Shown: positions 11,840-21,445 of the stretch, piece after piece
Numbering within the stretch: position 1 is the first letter of the stretch
Layout: each line of letters begins with the position of its first letter
Origin: Odobenus rosmarus divergens
Taxonomy: Eukaryota; Chordata; Mammalia; Carnivora; Odobenidae
Length of the DNA: 64,000 nt
Direction: 5' to 3'
NCBI RefSeq assembly: GCF_000321225.1
Contig: NW_004451010.1
Span: 825,067 to 889,066 of the forward strand
Notes under the pieces: model-generated
The model's database searches: none
Seen by the model: the letters and a program-made list of their open reading frames with translations, nothing else
Told to the model about the DNA's origin: nothing
Translations under genes and position numbers: made by a program

Positions 11840-12181
11840 CAAGAAAATTGTGCAAGACTGTTGAATCACAGATCTGTACCTCTGAAACAAATAATACATG
11901 TTAAAAAAAAAAAGAAGAAGAAGATAGCAGGAGGGGAAGAATGAAGGGGGGGAAATCGGAGGGGGAGACGAACCATGAGAGACAGTGGACTCTGAGAATC
12001 AAACTGAGGGTTCTAGAGGGGAGGGGGTGGGGGGATGGGTTAGCCTGGTGATGGGTATTAAGGAGGCATGTACTGCATGGAGCACTGGGTGTTATACGAA
12101 ACAATGAATCATGGAACACTATGTCAAGAACTAATGGTGTAATGTATGGTGATTAACAACAATAAAAAAATTTTTAAAAAA
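11840..12181 (+). mobile_element. 5'-truncated L1 3' end
   Basis: Plus-strand carnivoran L1 3' UTR. It holds the end of one 3'-UTR unit (ATCACAGATCTGTACCTCTG and AATAATACATGTTAAAAAAA), then a GA-rich bridge, then a second unit running through a G-rich tract, gagcactgggtgttatacg and AATGTATGGTGATTAACA to an A-tail. The same two-unit layout appears in antisense at 51806-52373. No ORF sequence is retained. Confidence 0.85.
12017..12039 (+). other. G-rich tract in L1 3' UTR
   Basis: Several G-runs (gaggggaggg, ggtgggggga, gggt) form the conserved purine tract of L1 3' UTRs and could fold as a G-quadruplex. Confidence 0.6.
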
Positions 12182-12238
12182 CGCAATGAGTTATCATCTC
12201 ACATCTGTTAGGGTGGCTATTATTAAAAAGAAAGAAAA
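12182..12238 (+). mobile_element. Short L1 ORF2 C-terminal fragment
   Basis: The sequence caatgagttatcatctcaca followed by tctgttagggtggctattat matches the L1 ORF2 region encoding TMRYHLTPVRMAI, in sense. It directly follows the A-tail of the younger L1 end. Confidence 0.65.
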
Positions 12239-13285
12239 AGAAATATTAATAAGTTGAAAGGAAGGATATAACTGAAAGGATAATCCCTAAAATTAATTAG
12301 GATGTCAGAAAGAGTTCTTGGCACAAAAAGTAAATTAGAGTTGAAACATCTTTCTTTTCTTCTTAAAAACACATAAAAGTACGATTCTGGTTTTTCTACA
12401 TAATATTCTTATCCCTTTTCCCCCTAAAATGACGTAGCTATCACAGAATGCCAACAGGGTAGAAAAATTGCTTTCCAAGGTAATCTTCCTGTTTTTGTTT
12501 TTCTTTCTGTATTTTTGAGGAAAATCTTTCTCTAAAGGCCTTTCTAATTTTTTCTGCTTTTCAGTTGGGAGATGACATAGTTAATTAATTTTTTCTCAGT
12601 TATAATAAATACATTAAAAGTAATTTAAAAACTGAATGGAAAATTGAAGTCCGTATGTTAGGATATAAAAGCATAAAAGATCCTAGACTAGTAAATTATT
12701 GATAATCTGTGCAGCATTTTATACTGATGCATATTGATTTGCTGGGTTGTTTAAATAAAATTATCAGGAAAATTTAATAAGTAGCTACATATATGACCTG
12801 TATGAACACAAATTTCCATTTTTCTCTAGCTTTCACAAAGAAGTTGAAATATATATATATATATAATGGAGATACTAATGTGAATCATAAATCACATTTA
12901 AAGAGTTAGATAATCTTGGCATGAGTTAGTCTTGATTTACATTTAAACTATACTCCTATCTGTGATACCACCAAGAAGTATTATATTTTCCGCAGATAGT
13001 GTTTTCTTAAGGTAGTTTTTCATGTTGATTTCTCTGAGTCTAGGTGACTCTCAATGTAGGACATCATTCGGTTTGTAGGGGATGCTTTTCTAGTTGTAAA
13101 AAGCTACAAAAGAGGCCTGCAGGCAGGTGGCAAATCATTTGCAAACTCCCCATTATTGGGGGAAACACACTTGGTGGAGCCCTTACCTTGTATGAGGCTC
13201 TCAGATGGGCACTGACACTCAGTTTCCTCACTTTTAAAATGAGTTAGCAATATCACCCACATTCCAGCTGTAGTACATGGATTTT
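12239..13285. other. AT-rich unique DNA
   Basis: No gene or named repeat is recognised. A short (AT)n run lies at about 12850-12866. Confidence 0.4.
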
Positions 13286-13289
13286 TCTT

Positions 13290-13830
13290 TCCTTTCCTCA
13301 AACACATTAAGCTCCCTCTCACTTTTTGTCTTTGCCAATATGCTCCCTTAGTTTCGAATGTTCTCTCCAATCTTAGTTAGTACTTACCCATCCTCAAGTC
13401 TCAGCTCAAAAGTCACCTCCTCAGGGGCGCCTGGGTGGCCCAGTCGTTAAGCGTCTGCCTTCAGCTCAGGTCATGATCCCAGGGTCCTGGCATGGAGCCC
13501 TGTATCGGGCTCCCTGCTATGCAGGAAGCGTTCTTTGGGAAGCCTGCTTCTGCCTCTCCCGCTCCCCCTGCTTGTGTTCCCTCTCTCGCTGTGTGTCTCT
13601 CTCTGTCAAATAAATAAATACAATCTTTAAAAAAAAAAAAGTCACTTCCTCAGGGAAGTCTTCCTCGATCCCCCAGACATACGGGATTTCTATCATTATA
13701 TGTTCAGGGTACCCAGTCCTCTTCCTGTATAGCACTTAGTTTATAAGTATTTAATTATATGATTAATAGCTGCCTTCCCTGCCAGACAATACTATGCCCA
13801 GCACTAGTCAGTAAATAGTGCTAGTTGTAT
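13290..13830 (+). mobile_element. L2-like LINE relic
   Basis: The order of phrases fits the L2 3' region: tcctcaagtctcagctcaaa, gtcacttcctcagggaagtc, cttcctgtatagcacttag and a 3' part on ctgccagacaatactatgcc. A CAN-SINE interrupts it at 13425-13639. Confidence 0.6.
13425..13639 (+). mobile_element. CAN-SINE inside L2
   Basis: Sense SINE with head GGCGCCTGGGTGGCCCAG, a CTCTCTGTCAAATAAATAAA tail and poly-A. The target duplication agtcac(c/t)tcctcag occurs at 13411-13424 and 13640-13653 with one mismatch. Confidence 0.95.
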
Positions 13831-13869
13831 AAATAAATCTATATGTACGGACCCTGATTTTAATTCAGG

Positions 13870-14468
13870 AAGTTAGCAAAACTTCAGGAAATTGAAGGCA
13901 AATTCTCTGAAAAGGTTATATAAATACTTCACTGGAATAACAGAGCTCGGAGAATAAAAGCATGGCTGATTAATGATGGGCACTCCTTCCATGAAGAGGT
14001 CGTGTCTATTTCTGCTCTCTTTGATCTGGACAGGCCTGTGACAGCTTTGACCAATACAGGATGACAGAAATGAGGCCATGCTGGTTCCATGTGTAGCCCT
14101 TAAATGGCTCAGCAATCTCCACTTCTCACCTCTAGGAAACCAACCATCAATTAAGAATTGAGACTACTCTGAGTCCACCATTCTGTGAGAAGCCCAAGCT
14201 ACAGGGAGAGGCCCTGGAGGAAGAGACTCAGTGGAGGGAGAGGCCAAGGAACACTGAAGCACTAAAGATGTGAGTGAGGAAGCCATCTTGGAAGTACATC
14301 CTCCAGCTCCAACTGCCTCAACCAATTCCACATGGATCAGACATGAACCACCTAGACAAGTCCTTCTCAAATTCCTGATTTACAAATAATTGGCAAAATA
14401 AAATCATTGTTTTAAGCCATTAGGTTTTGAGGTAATTTGTCATGCAGCAATAAATAACTGGAATAAAG
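13870..14468 (+). mobile_element. LTR-like ancient retroelement (MaLR type)
   Basis: The 3' end reads aaataaaatcattgttttaa then gccattaggttttgaggtaa and cagcaataaataactgg, a common ending of old mammalian LTRs. Upstream, gccatcttggaagtacatcc also fits such elements. The exact family is uncertain, and so is the 5' end. Confidence 0.5.
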
Positions 14469-15030
14469 AGCAAGAAAAGTAAATTCATGATGATGAGGAG
14501 CTGAGGAAAGATGATTCAGAGGAGAAAATACAGAAAGGGTGACAAGCACCTCAGAGGTAAGAGTTCAGGTAATAGAGATGGTGAGGCTTTCTCCATAAAA
14601 AACCACTAGAAGTTTGCAAGCTACCCATTTATGCATAATGCTGGTCCCAATTTCAAGGACCGTCCACTATAATTTTGTAATGGTGCAGGCAAGAAAAAAA
14701 GTGTGGGGAAAGAACCTGACACCATTTTTTTACATGACTTTATTTATAAGAGTCGTCCCTGTACATTGTCAAGCATATGGAATATAAATAACCTAATTTA
14801 TTTAAGATGCAGTAGATTTTTCACCCAATACTCAGTACAAGAAGGTTCCCATTTGGCAGGGGAAGTTGGGCGACAATTTTGTTATAATGAGATTTGGCCC
14901 AGAACGGGTATGTAAAGCTTTATCCAATGATGAAGGGAATGAGAAAAAGAAAAGGGAATAACTTTCATTGAAAGCCTGTTACTGTCAGGGTTTGCATATT
15001 TTCTTCTCCTCTTTCAACTTCCCCTCCTTG
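14469..15030. other. Unique non-coding DNA
   Basis: I see no gene or named repeat in this stretch. A short CAT-repeat run (tcatcatcatcatcg) lies at its right edge. Confidence 0.4.
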
Positions 15031-15465
15031 TTCTTCTTCATCATCATCATCGTCACAGAAGCTGATAACATTGTTGAGTGCTTACTCTAACTATATGCTA
15101 TAAAACTTTATTTACATGGATCATCTCAGTCTTTATAACACCATAAGGTAGGTGTCATATTCATTTTACAAATGAAAAACTCAAAGCTCTGTGTATTAAG
15201 TTGATGATCAGGATTGTATAGAAGCCAAGATCTGAACGAAGGGCTATCTGAATACTGACTAAACCAGTGAGAGGACAGGCCCCACCTGTGTCATATCTGT
15301 TTAAGATAATTTTATTTAATCCTTTTAATGCCCATCTTAGGTGGGTATTACTATTCCTGTTTCGCACACAAAGGTCTTAGGGTCAGAAAGATTAGGCAAA
15401 TTGTACAAGATCACACACCTGCGACAGAGTCAGGATTCAAACCCAGACCCTGAACTCTACTAGTG
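15031..15465 (-). repeat. Two MIR SINE relics, antisense
   Basis: The first (about 15065-15200) has gagtgcttactctaactata and ttcattttacaaatgaaaaa. The second (about 15300-15465) has cccatcttaggtgggtatta, caagatcacacacctgcgac and ggattcaaacccagaccctg. Both read as antisense MIR. Confidence 0.75.
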
Positions 15466-15694
15466 CACGGCAATTAACAGGTATTTGGAGCAATAGAAAC
15501 ATGGACTCTCAGCCTACTATAATCCTCTTATTTTATAAGAACTGAAATCCATTCTTAGGAAGGTGGGCTGATGAGAGTACAGAAAGGTACATGCTATCCA
15601 TTGCTTTAATAAATTATTCTCTAAACACCTGAATTGACGATTCAGCAATAAAAAGATATGTCTGTCTGCCAAGAGCTCCTCGACTAGCAAGTAA
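15466..15694. other. Unique DNA
   Basis: Nothing recognised. Confidence 0.35.
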
Positions 15695-16460
15695 TACAGC
15701 ACTGTGATGGGAGTGAAAATGGATACAGGTCCACCACATCCAGCTTAGGGCACTTGGGGAAGTCTTCTTAGAAGGGGTGATGCTTTCACTGAGTCTTAAA
15801 GGAGTCCCAGGAGTTACCCAAGCAGGGATGGGATCAAGCACATCCCAGGTGATAGAACACCAAGTGCAGAGGTCCATGTAAGACAGACGACGGGGAAGTG
15901 ACCAGAATGAGGATGTGAAGGGGTGCCTTGCAGGCCACGATAAGACATTTGGACTTCATTCTGAGCATAGGAGAAGCCACTGTAGGATTTAAGCAAGAGA
16001 GTGTCATGGTCAGATTTGCAGTTTAGAAATACCACTCTGGATAGGAGGGCTGTTGCAATAATCCAGGAGACCAGTAATTATATTCTGGACCCCGTAGTGG
16101 CGGAGTAGTTGGAGAGACATGGATGGATTTGAGCCATTATAGGAAGATTATCTGTCAGGACGTGATGATTGATTAAATGTGGAAGCAAAGGAGAAAGCTA
16201 AGCTCAAGATAATGTTCAGATTACTGGCTTGAGCAGCTCTCAATGGAATGGAAGGAGAGAAGGATCCTGGGAGTGAATGGAAGGGGAAAAGGATCCTGGG
16301 AGGAACAGGATGTGTTCCTGTGGGCATGTTGACTTTGGAGTTTCTGTGGGACAGCCAAACAGGGGTGTCTTCTAGGCAGCTCTGATGCACTGGGGAGATT
16401 GCCAGACCAGAAATGAAAGTCTGGGCATCGTGGGCGTTGAGAAGGTATTTGAGTCATGGG
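15695..16460. repeat. Ancient mammalian interspersed repeat, family not named
   Basis: The phrases gccttgcaggccacgataag, tttggacttcattctgagc, agagtgtcatggtcagattt and gaaataccactctggatagg follow the order of a well-known old mammalian repeat. I recognise the pattern but not the family name with certainty. Open frames here are not genes. Confidence 0.5.
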
Positions 16461-16563
16461 CCTAGATTAGTTCACCCACAGGAGGAAACATGTAAAGTTG
16501 GAAGAAAAGAGAATGAGGCTAGATAGCTCTGGGAAACACTACCATTTTAAAAGCAGTGGGACA

Positions 16564-16751
16564 GGGTGCCTGGGTGGCTCAGTTGGTTAAGCGGCTGCCT
16601 TCGGCTCGGGTCATGATCCCAGGGTCCTGGGATGGAGCCTCGAATCGGGCTCCCTGCTCAGCGGAGAGCCTGCTTCTCCCTTTCACTCTGCCTGCCACTC
16701 TGCCTACTTGTGCTATCTCTCTGTCAAATAAATAAATTAAAAAAAAAATTC
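16564..16751 (+). mobile_element. CAN-SINE, first of a same-site pair
   Basis: Sense SINE with head GGTGCCTGGGTGGCTCAG and tail CTGTCAAATAAATAAATT followed by A-rich sequence. It is flanked by two exact copies of tttaaaagcagtgggaca (16546-16563 and 16752-16769). Confidence 0.96.
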
Positions 16752-16769
16752 TTTAAAAGCAGTGGGACA

Positions 16770-16951
16770 AGGGGCCCCTGGGTGTCTCAGTCGGTTAAGC
16801 ATCTGCCTTTGGCTCAGGTCGTGGTCCCAGGGTCCTGGGATGGAGTCCCGTGTCAGGCTCCTTGCTCCACGGGAAGCCTGCTTCTCCCTCTCCCACTGCC
16901 CCCTCCCCCGATCATGCGCTCTCTCGCGTTCTCTCGCAAATAAATAAAATC
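16770..16951 (+). mobile_element. CAN-SINE, second of a same-site pair
   Basis: Sense SINE with head GGGGCCCCTGGGTGTCTCAG and tail GCAAATAAATAAAATC. Its left flank is the target copy shared with the first SINE (16752-16769), and its right flank is a third copy with two mismatches (16952-16969). Confidence 0.96.
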
Positions 16952-16969
16952 TATAAAAGCAGTGGGATA

Positions 16970-17035
16970 GAGGAAGGGAAGGGGGAAGAGGAGTGGAGGA
17001 GGAGGAGAAGGGGAAGAAGAAGCCGCAGCAGCCTG
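16970..17035. repeat. GGA/GAA-rich purine tract
   Basis: About 65 bp made almost only of A and G, directly after the SINE pair. Confidence 0.85.
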
Positions 17036-17231
17036 GGGAGAGCAGCACCACTGATGCAGAGGGGGAAGCAGGAAGGAGGATTCCTAGGGCATGTGTGCTC
17101 TGACGCCATGCTAAAACCGTGTGGACTGTTACCACAAGAGCAAACATGACAATTCCCTGGAATGACAACACTGGCAGTTCATTGTTTTTCATAAAGAAAT
17201 GAAGGGGGCTTATCAGAGCCCAGGAGCATGT

Positions 17232-17262
17232 CCACACACACACACACACACACACACACACC
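17232..17262. repeat. (CA)n microsatellite
   Basis: About fifteen CA units without interruption. Confidence 0.95.
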
Positions 17263-17264
17263 AG

Positions 17265-17740
17265 TTTCAACTACAGAGAAAGGTTTTTCTTTTCTACAAC
17301 ATTTAGATTACCTAAAATTTGAAAAGGTTTTTCCCACAATCTATTTCTGCCCCACAAACATACCTTTAAGTAAGAAAGAACCATACAAAATAGTTCTGGA
17401 AAGACAGTGTTGTTAAAAGCTCTAAGAAACTGAAAATAAAAACGATTCTAAAATGTCAGGGCCACAATAACCTTTGCAGGTCATCATAGAACTTCACAAC
17501 TTGTTCAAACTCGATTACATTTATGTCGTATTCTGTACTGTTCAGGATATTTTGATTAGCTCATTAGCTGCTAATGTGGTTGTAATGAAGTAGATGACAC
17601 TGGCATCAATGGGTTATTAGAATGCTAGGAGAAAATAATAAGCAGCACAAGAGAGGAACAGAAAGGGGTACAGAGGTCTAGAAAGGGGAAATGTTCCTTG
17701 TATGGGTGGGGGTAGGGAGAAGAAAAAGCTGAGCTTTGAA
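17265..17740. other. Unique non-coding DNA
   Basis: No element recognised. Confidence 0.35.
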
Positions 17741-17744
17741 GAAC

Positions 17745-18130
17745 CAAGAGCACTTATTGAGCGCTTATGGCATCCCCGTTACTGAGGTAAGACTTTATAT
17801 GTTATCTCATTTGAAGGACTTGGGTGTGTTGCATGGTGGAAATGGGCATTTTACACAAAGGCAGATGGAAACTTTGGTATTCATCACAGTGCCTGGTACA
17901 AGAGCACAACACTATTAATATTAGGGGTTATCATTAATGGAAGACTTCATGGTGCCAGGCACAATAAGAATCTTTGTCCATGCTATCACATTTCAGCCTC
18001 AAAACAACCTAGAGATTAAGGTATTATAACTCCCACTTTACATATAGCTCTCGTTTACATATAAATTTAAGTGAGTCACCCAAGTAAGCTCCCTGGTGAA
18101 AAAACAAATGGCATGCTCAACTACGAATTT
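17745..18130 (-). repeat. Two MIR relics, antisense
   Basis: The first (about 17745-17905) opens with gagcacttattgagcgctta. The second (about 17935-18110) carries ggtgccaggcacaataagaa, cctcaaaacaacctagagat and gtgagtcacccaag. Both follow antisense MIR order. Confidence 0.7.
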
Positions 18131-18536
18131 TGAAGAGAATGTTTTTAGAGGTATGGGCAGGGTAAAGACAATGAGCAAGGGATGTGGAGGTACCCAGAGA
18201 CTAGCAAAAACAGGAAGCCATTGCCACCCCCAGATGTAGATAATTTGAGGAACACCATTAAGCAGTTCAGCTGACCTGCAGCAAATCAGCTGCTTCCTTC
18301 CAGAACACGGGGGTTAGGAATTCTAACTTTGCTGCTTTCATTGACATCTTTACATTAAACACACCTGTGATGATTATTATGTTGGATCTGCCAGTACCTG
18401 CTACAGCTACTCTGATAACATTCCAATGCCAGGAAACACTTTGAGAAACCAGAGAAAGTGGATGGCCCTAAACACAGCCTCCTTATACATTGACTATTGC
18501 CAAACACTCTTTCTGAAAATGCTGAATTGACCTTTT
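18131..18536. other. Unique non-coding DNA
   Basis: No gene or repeat recognised. Confidence 0.35.
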
Positions 18537-18547
18537 TTTGGCCTCTT

Positions 18548-18676
18548 TTTTTTTAAACATTTTATTTATTTATTTGATAGAGAGAGACACAGCGTGAGAG
18601 GGAACACAATCAGGGGGAGTGGCCCGATGCTGAGCCGAAGACAGTCGCTTAACCAACTAAGCCACCCAGGCACCCC
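18548..18676 (-). mobile_element. CAN-SINE with internal deletion
   Basis: Antisense SINE of only 129 bp. Both ends are present, but the middle (the CTGAGCAGGGAGCC and GGATCATGACC regions) is missing between gggggagtggcccgatg and ctgagccgaagacagtc. The target duplication tttggc(c/a)tctt lies at 18537-18547 and 18677-18687. Confidence 0.9.
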
Positions 18677-18687
18677 TTTGGCATCTT

Positions 18688-19820
18688 GCTTTTAAAAAAT
18701 ATTCAATGTCATGTACTTAAAACTGGGTTTTGGAATGTGTGCTGTTTATTACTTCCATGTAAGTAGTTATCAGAACCCAGCCAGAAGCTGGAATCACCCA
18801 AAAGCGGCCACCAGACAGAAGCTATGATTATAGAAAGGTGTGGATGTTGTAGAACCATGAAAAAGTGGGAAAGGAGTGAGAGGAATAAATATGTTGACCT
18901 CTTACCCTCCCCTTGCCCTCCAGTCTCTGGCAATTACCTCCCACTGGCCAAAGTCAACAATAATGGGATCCCAGATGGCGCAGTCCATGAAGATCAGTCC
19001 TCCTGGACTTCAAGCAAGACAGAAAATGGCAAAGCATGGGTCTAGGGCACACCAAGGTTACACAACTAGAATGCAGGAAGGCCAGGAGCCAAAGTCAGGT
19101 TTATCATGCCTTAGTTACTGCTTATATATATATTCCTCTACCATATACATTGTAGGTTCTTGATAAATATTTGTTTAGTGAATGAATTCCCATATGAAAG
19201 TTGAAGAAACTGAAGTTAGGAAGCTACACATCTTGACTTTAGAAACCAGAGCCCTGACTACCCCAAAACCATCTTCTAGTCTATAACCTACTGCCTGCCC
19301 ATTCAACCAAACATCATTTACTCCTTGGATGTCAAGGAAACTCTGTAACAATGGGTGTCTTCCACTGTAAATTGTTTTTGCATCAAATTTAATGATTGTT
19401 ATGTGGAAACACTCAGGACTTATTGTCAGAATGCATACCTATGGTACTTATTTGATCCAGTATTTCTAGCACTGAGATGGATGAGGACAGACTTGACCCC
19501 CTCATTCTATTTTAGGATTCCCACCCCCACCCCCAAACACCCATTCCCCAATGAAAGTAAATATTTAATCTTCTAAAAATAGAGTAAGAAAGGACTAAGG
19601 CAGGAATGTCTATTTTAATCCTGAAATAATTGCTATCTAAAATTGACTCCAAATGTAAGTACCAGCAATATTATCAATGGAAAAGAAAAGTTGCCTTTGT
19701 ATCAGTGTCCACCCAGGAGAATAGAAACAGCTCTAGGTCTTTCAAATGGAGGAAATTTAAACAGGGAATTGGTTGTAAAGATCTTAAAATGTGTGGAAGA
19801 GCAAAAGAGCAATTTGACCA
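18688..19820. other. Unique DNA with weak ancient-repeat traces
   Basis: The part at about 18860-19040 (acctcccactggccaaagtc and gatggcgcagtccatgaag) resembles a common old repeat that I cannot name. The part at 19140-19190 (gttcttgataaatatttg and gtgaatgaattcc) resembles an L2 or MIR 3' end. Confidence 0.35.
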
Positions 19821-19836
19821 TAATAAACCCTACATT

Positions 19837-20022
19837 ATTGGGGCACCTGGGTGGCTCAGTTGGTTAAGCATCCAACTCTTGATTTTGGCTCAGGTCGTGA
19901 TCTCTAGGTCATGAGATCAAACCCCGTGTTGGCCTCCCTGCTGAGCATGGAGCCTGCTTGGGATTCTTCTCCCTCTCTCTTTGCCCCCGCCCCCATACAT
20001 GTGTGCTCTAAATAAATAAATA
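19837..20022 (+). mobile_element. CAN-SINE, older subtype
   Basis: Sense SINE with head GGGGCACCTGGGTGGCTCAG and the variant middle ccaactcttgattttggctc seen in an older CAN-SINE subtype. The target duplication aataaaccctacatt (19822-19836 and 20023-20037) is perfect. It sits in a repeat whose 3' part (20038-20115) looks like L2. Confidence 0.95.
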
Positions 20023-20037
20023 AATAAACCCTACATT

Positions 20038-20120
20038 GTCATTCATGATTGCATCCCCAGTGCCTAGCATAGTACGTAGCATGTAGCAAGGGTTTAACAA
20101 ATATGTATTGAATCTTTGAT
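20038..20120 (+). repeat. L2 3' end fragment
   Basis: The text gcatccccagtgcctagcat followed by gtagcaagggtttaacaa and atatgtattgaat is the usual L2 ending. Confidence 0.6.
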
Positions 20121-20279
20121 TACATCTGTGGGTGAGATTTGGTCTCTCAGTCTAGAAAGCCATAGGTTCTGTTAGAAAGCATTAGGATACCTGTATGAGT
20201 CTGATAATTCGGTGAATGTGGATATGTGGTTTGACCTTTGGTAGGAAATCACATTCAGAGCCTTCTATTCACATCCTGT

Positions 20280-20500
20280 CAATGGATAATATTTATTGAA
20301 CTAGTTGCTAGGTACTATTCTGGGCACTTTTCTAAGCACCTTGTATTACTAACTTAACCTTCATAGTAACCCTATGATAATGGATTCATCGTTTCCCATT
20401 TTACAGATGAGGATCAAACTGAGGCAAAGAGCTTTTAAGAAACAGGTCTAAGATCATACAAGAAAACAGCAGAGCCATGCTTCCACCCACAGAGTTTGGC
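20280..20500 (-). repeat. MIR relic, antisense
   Basis: The order is gctaggtactattctgggca, ccattttacagatgaggat and gatcatacaagaaaacagc, an antisense MIR. Confidence 0.75.
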
Positions 20501-20559
20501 TCTAGAGGCTACACTCAGTCTCCACACCATTTGTGTCTTCATTGTTCAAGTGAGGAAAG

Positions 20560-21055
20560 CTTAACCTACCTTTCTACCTTTATTTCCTGTTTTTCCCATT
20601 GTACTCTAGGGCAGAACCCTGTTGGCTGTTTCTGTGACCTGTTGCCTCTTCTTCCTGGGCCCACAGAAGACAGTATTTCTCAACTCTTCCCTGTGATTAT
20701 TGTAGCTGTGGGACTGAGTTCCAGCCAGAGGAATGTGAGCAGGGATGACATGCATCACTTCTGGGCCTGGCCCATTAAGCCTCTCACACATGGTGCTGTA
20801 TGTTCTTTCCCTTTCTTTCAGCTTTAGGAAGGTGAGCATGGTGAGCTTGGGTGCCATATTTTGAAGTGTTGGAGCCACAAAATGGAAGAAGGCTGGATCC
20901 CTGCATATTTCTGGGAGAAGAGTCAGGAACCAATCAGGACCATCTGTGTTAGACTTTAAGCAAACAAGAGATAAACTTATACCAATTTTATGCCACTATA
21001 TTTGTTGGGGTTGTTTGTGGTAGCAGCTAGAGTTTTCTTAACCAATATATGTGTG
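20560..21055 (+). mobile_element. LTR-like ancient retroelement
   Basis: The phrases acttctgggcctggcccatt, ctggatccctgcatatttc, gagataaacttataccaat and ttgttggggttgtttgtgg follow the order of a common old mammalian LTR. The family is not named. Confidence 0.5.
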
Positions 21056-21064
21056 CACTGAATT

Positions 21065-21445
21065 GGTCTATTATCCCTGGAACACGTGTCTGGCTTTTGC
21101 ACAAACTTTTCCTTAGAATTCTCATTCTCTCCTTCCAATTATTCACATCCTAAAAATTATTCAAGGCCTAAACCAAGTCCATTCACCTCCAAGCAGCTCT
21201 CTTCCACACCCATCAGCCACAATGATATCTCTTTCCCTCAATTCCTATAGCACTTTGTTGTCTATGCCTTTCATGTGCCCTTGTCATAGCTTCAATTTTG
21301 GAGGTCTTGTTTTCCCAGGGAGGTTGCAAACTCTTGAAGGTTAAAGATCATGTTTTTATGCTTCTTGTATGTCTCTGAAGTATGTAATACGGTGTTGTGC
21401 CTTGAGAATTTTCAATAAATATTTGTGGGAAAAATGAATTTATAA
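21065..21445 (+). mobile_element. L2 LINE 3' end
   Basis: The region has a cattcacctccaagcagctc stretch, ttcctatagcactttgttgt, then cagggaggttgcaaactctt and a final ttcaataaatatttgtggg. This is L2 3' order in sense. Confidence 0.65.

Noticed and set aside
11805..12190. caatgag near 11814 and 12185 as the target duplication of the L1 end
   Set aside because: It is only seven bases long, and the left copy is too far from the L1 start.
17232..17262. Short tandem repeats as a CRISPR-like array
   Set aside because: They are plain microsatellites without spacers, in mammalian DNA.
16632..17270. Open frames of 99-177 codons on both strands
   Set aside because: They are translations of the two CAN-SINEs and the neighbouring purine tract.
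18824..19163. Overlapping open frames suggesting a processed pseudogene
   Set aside because: The sequence looks like a common old repeat, and no known protein is readable.
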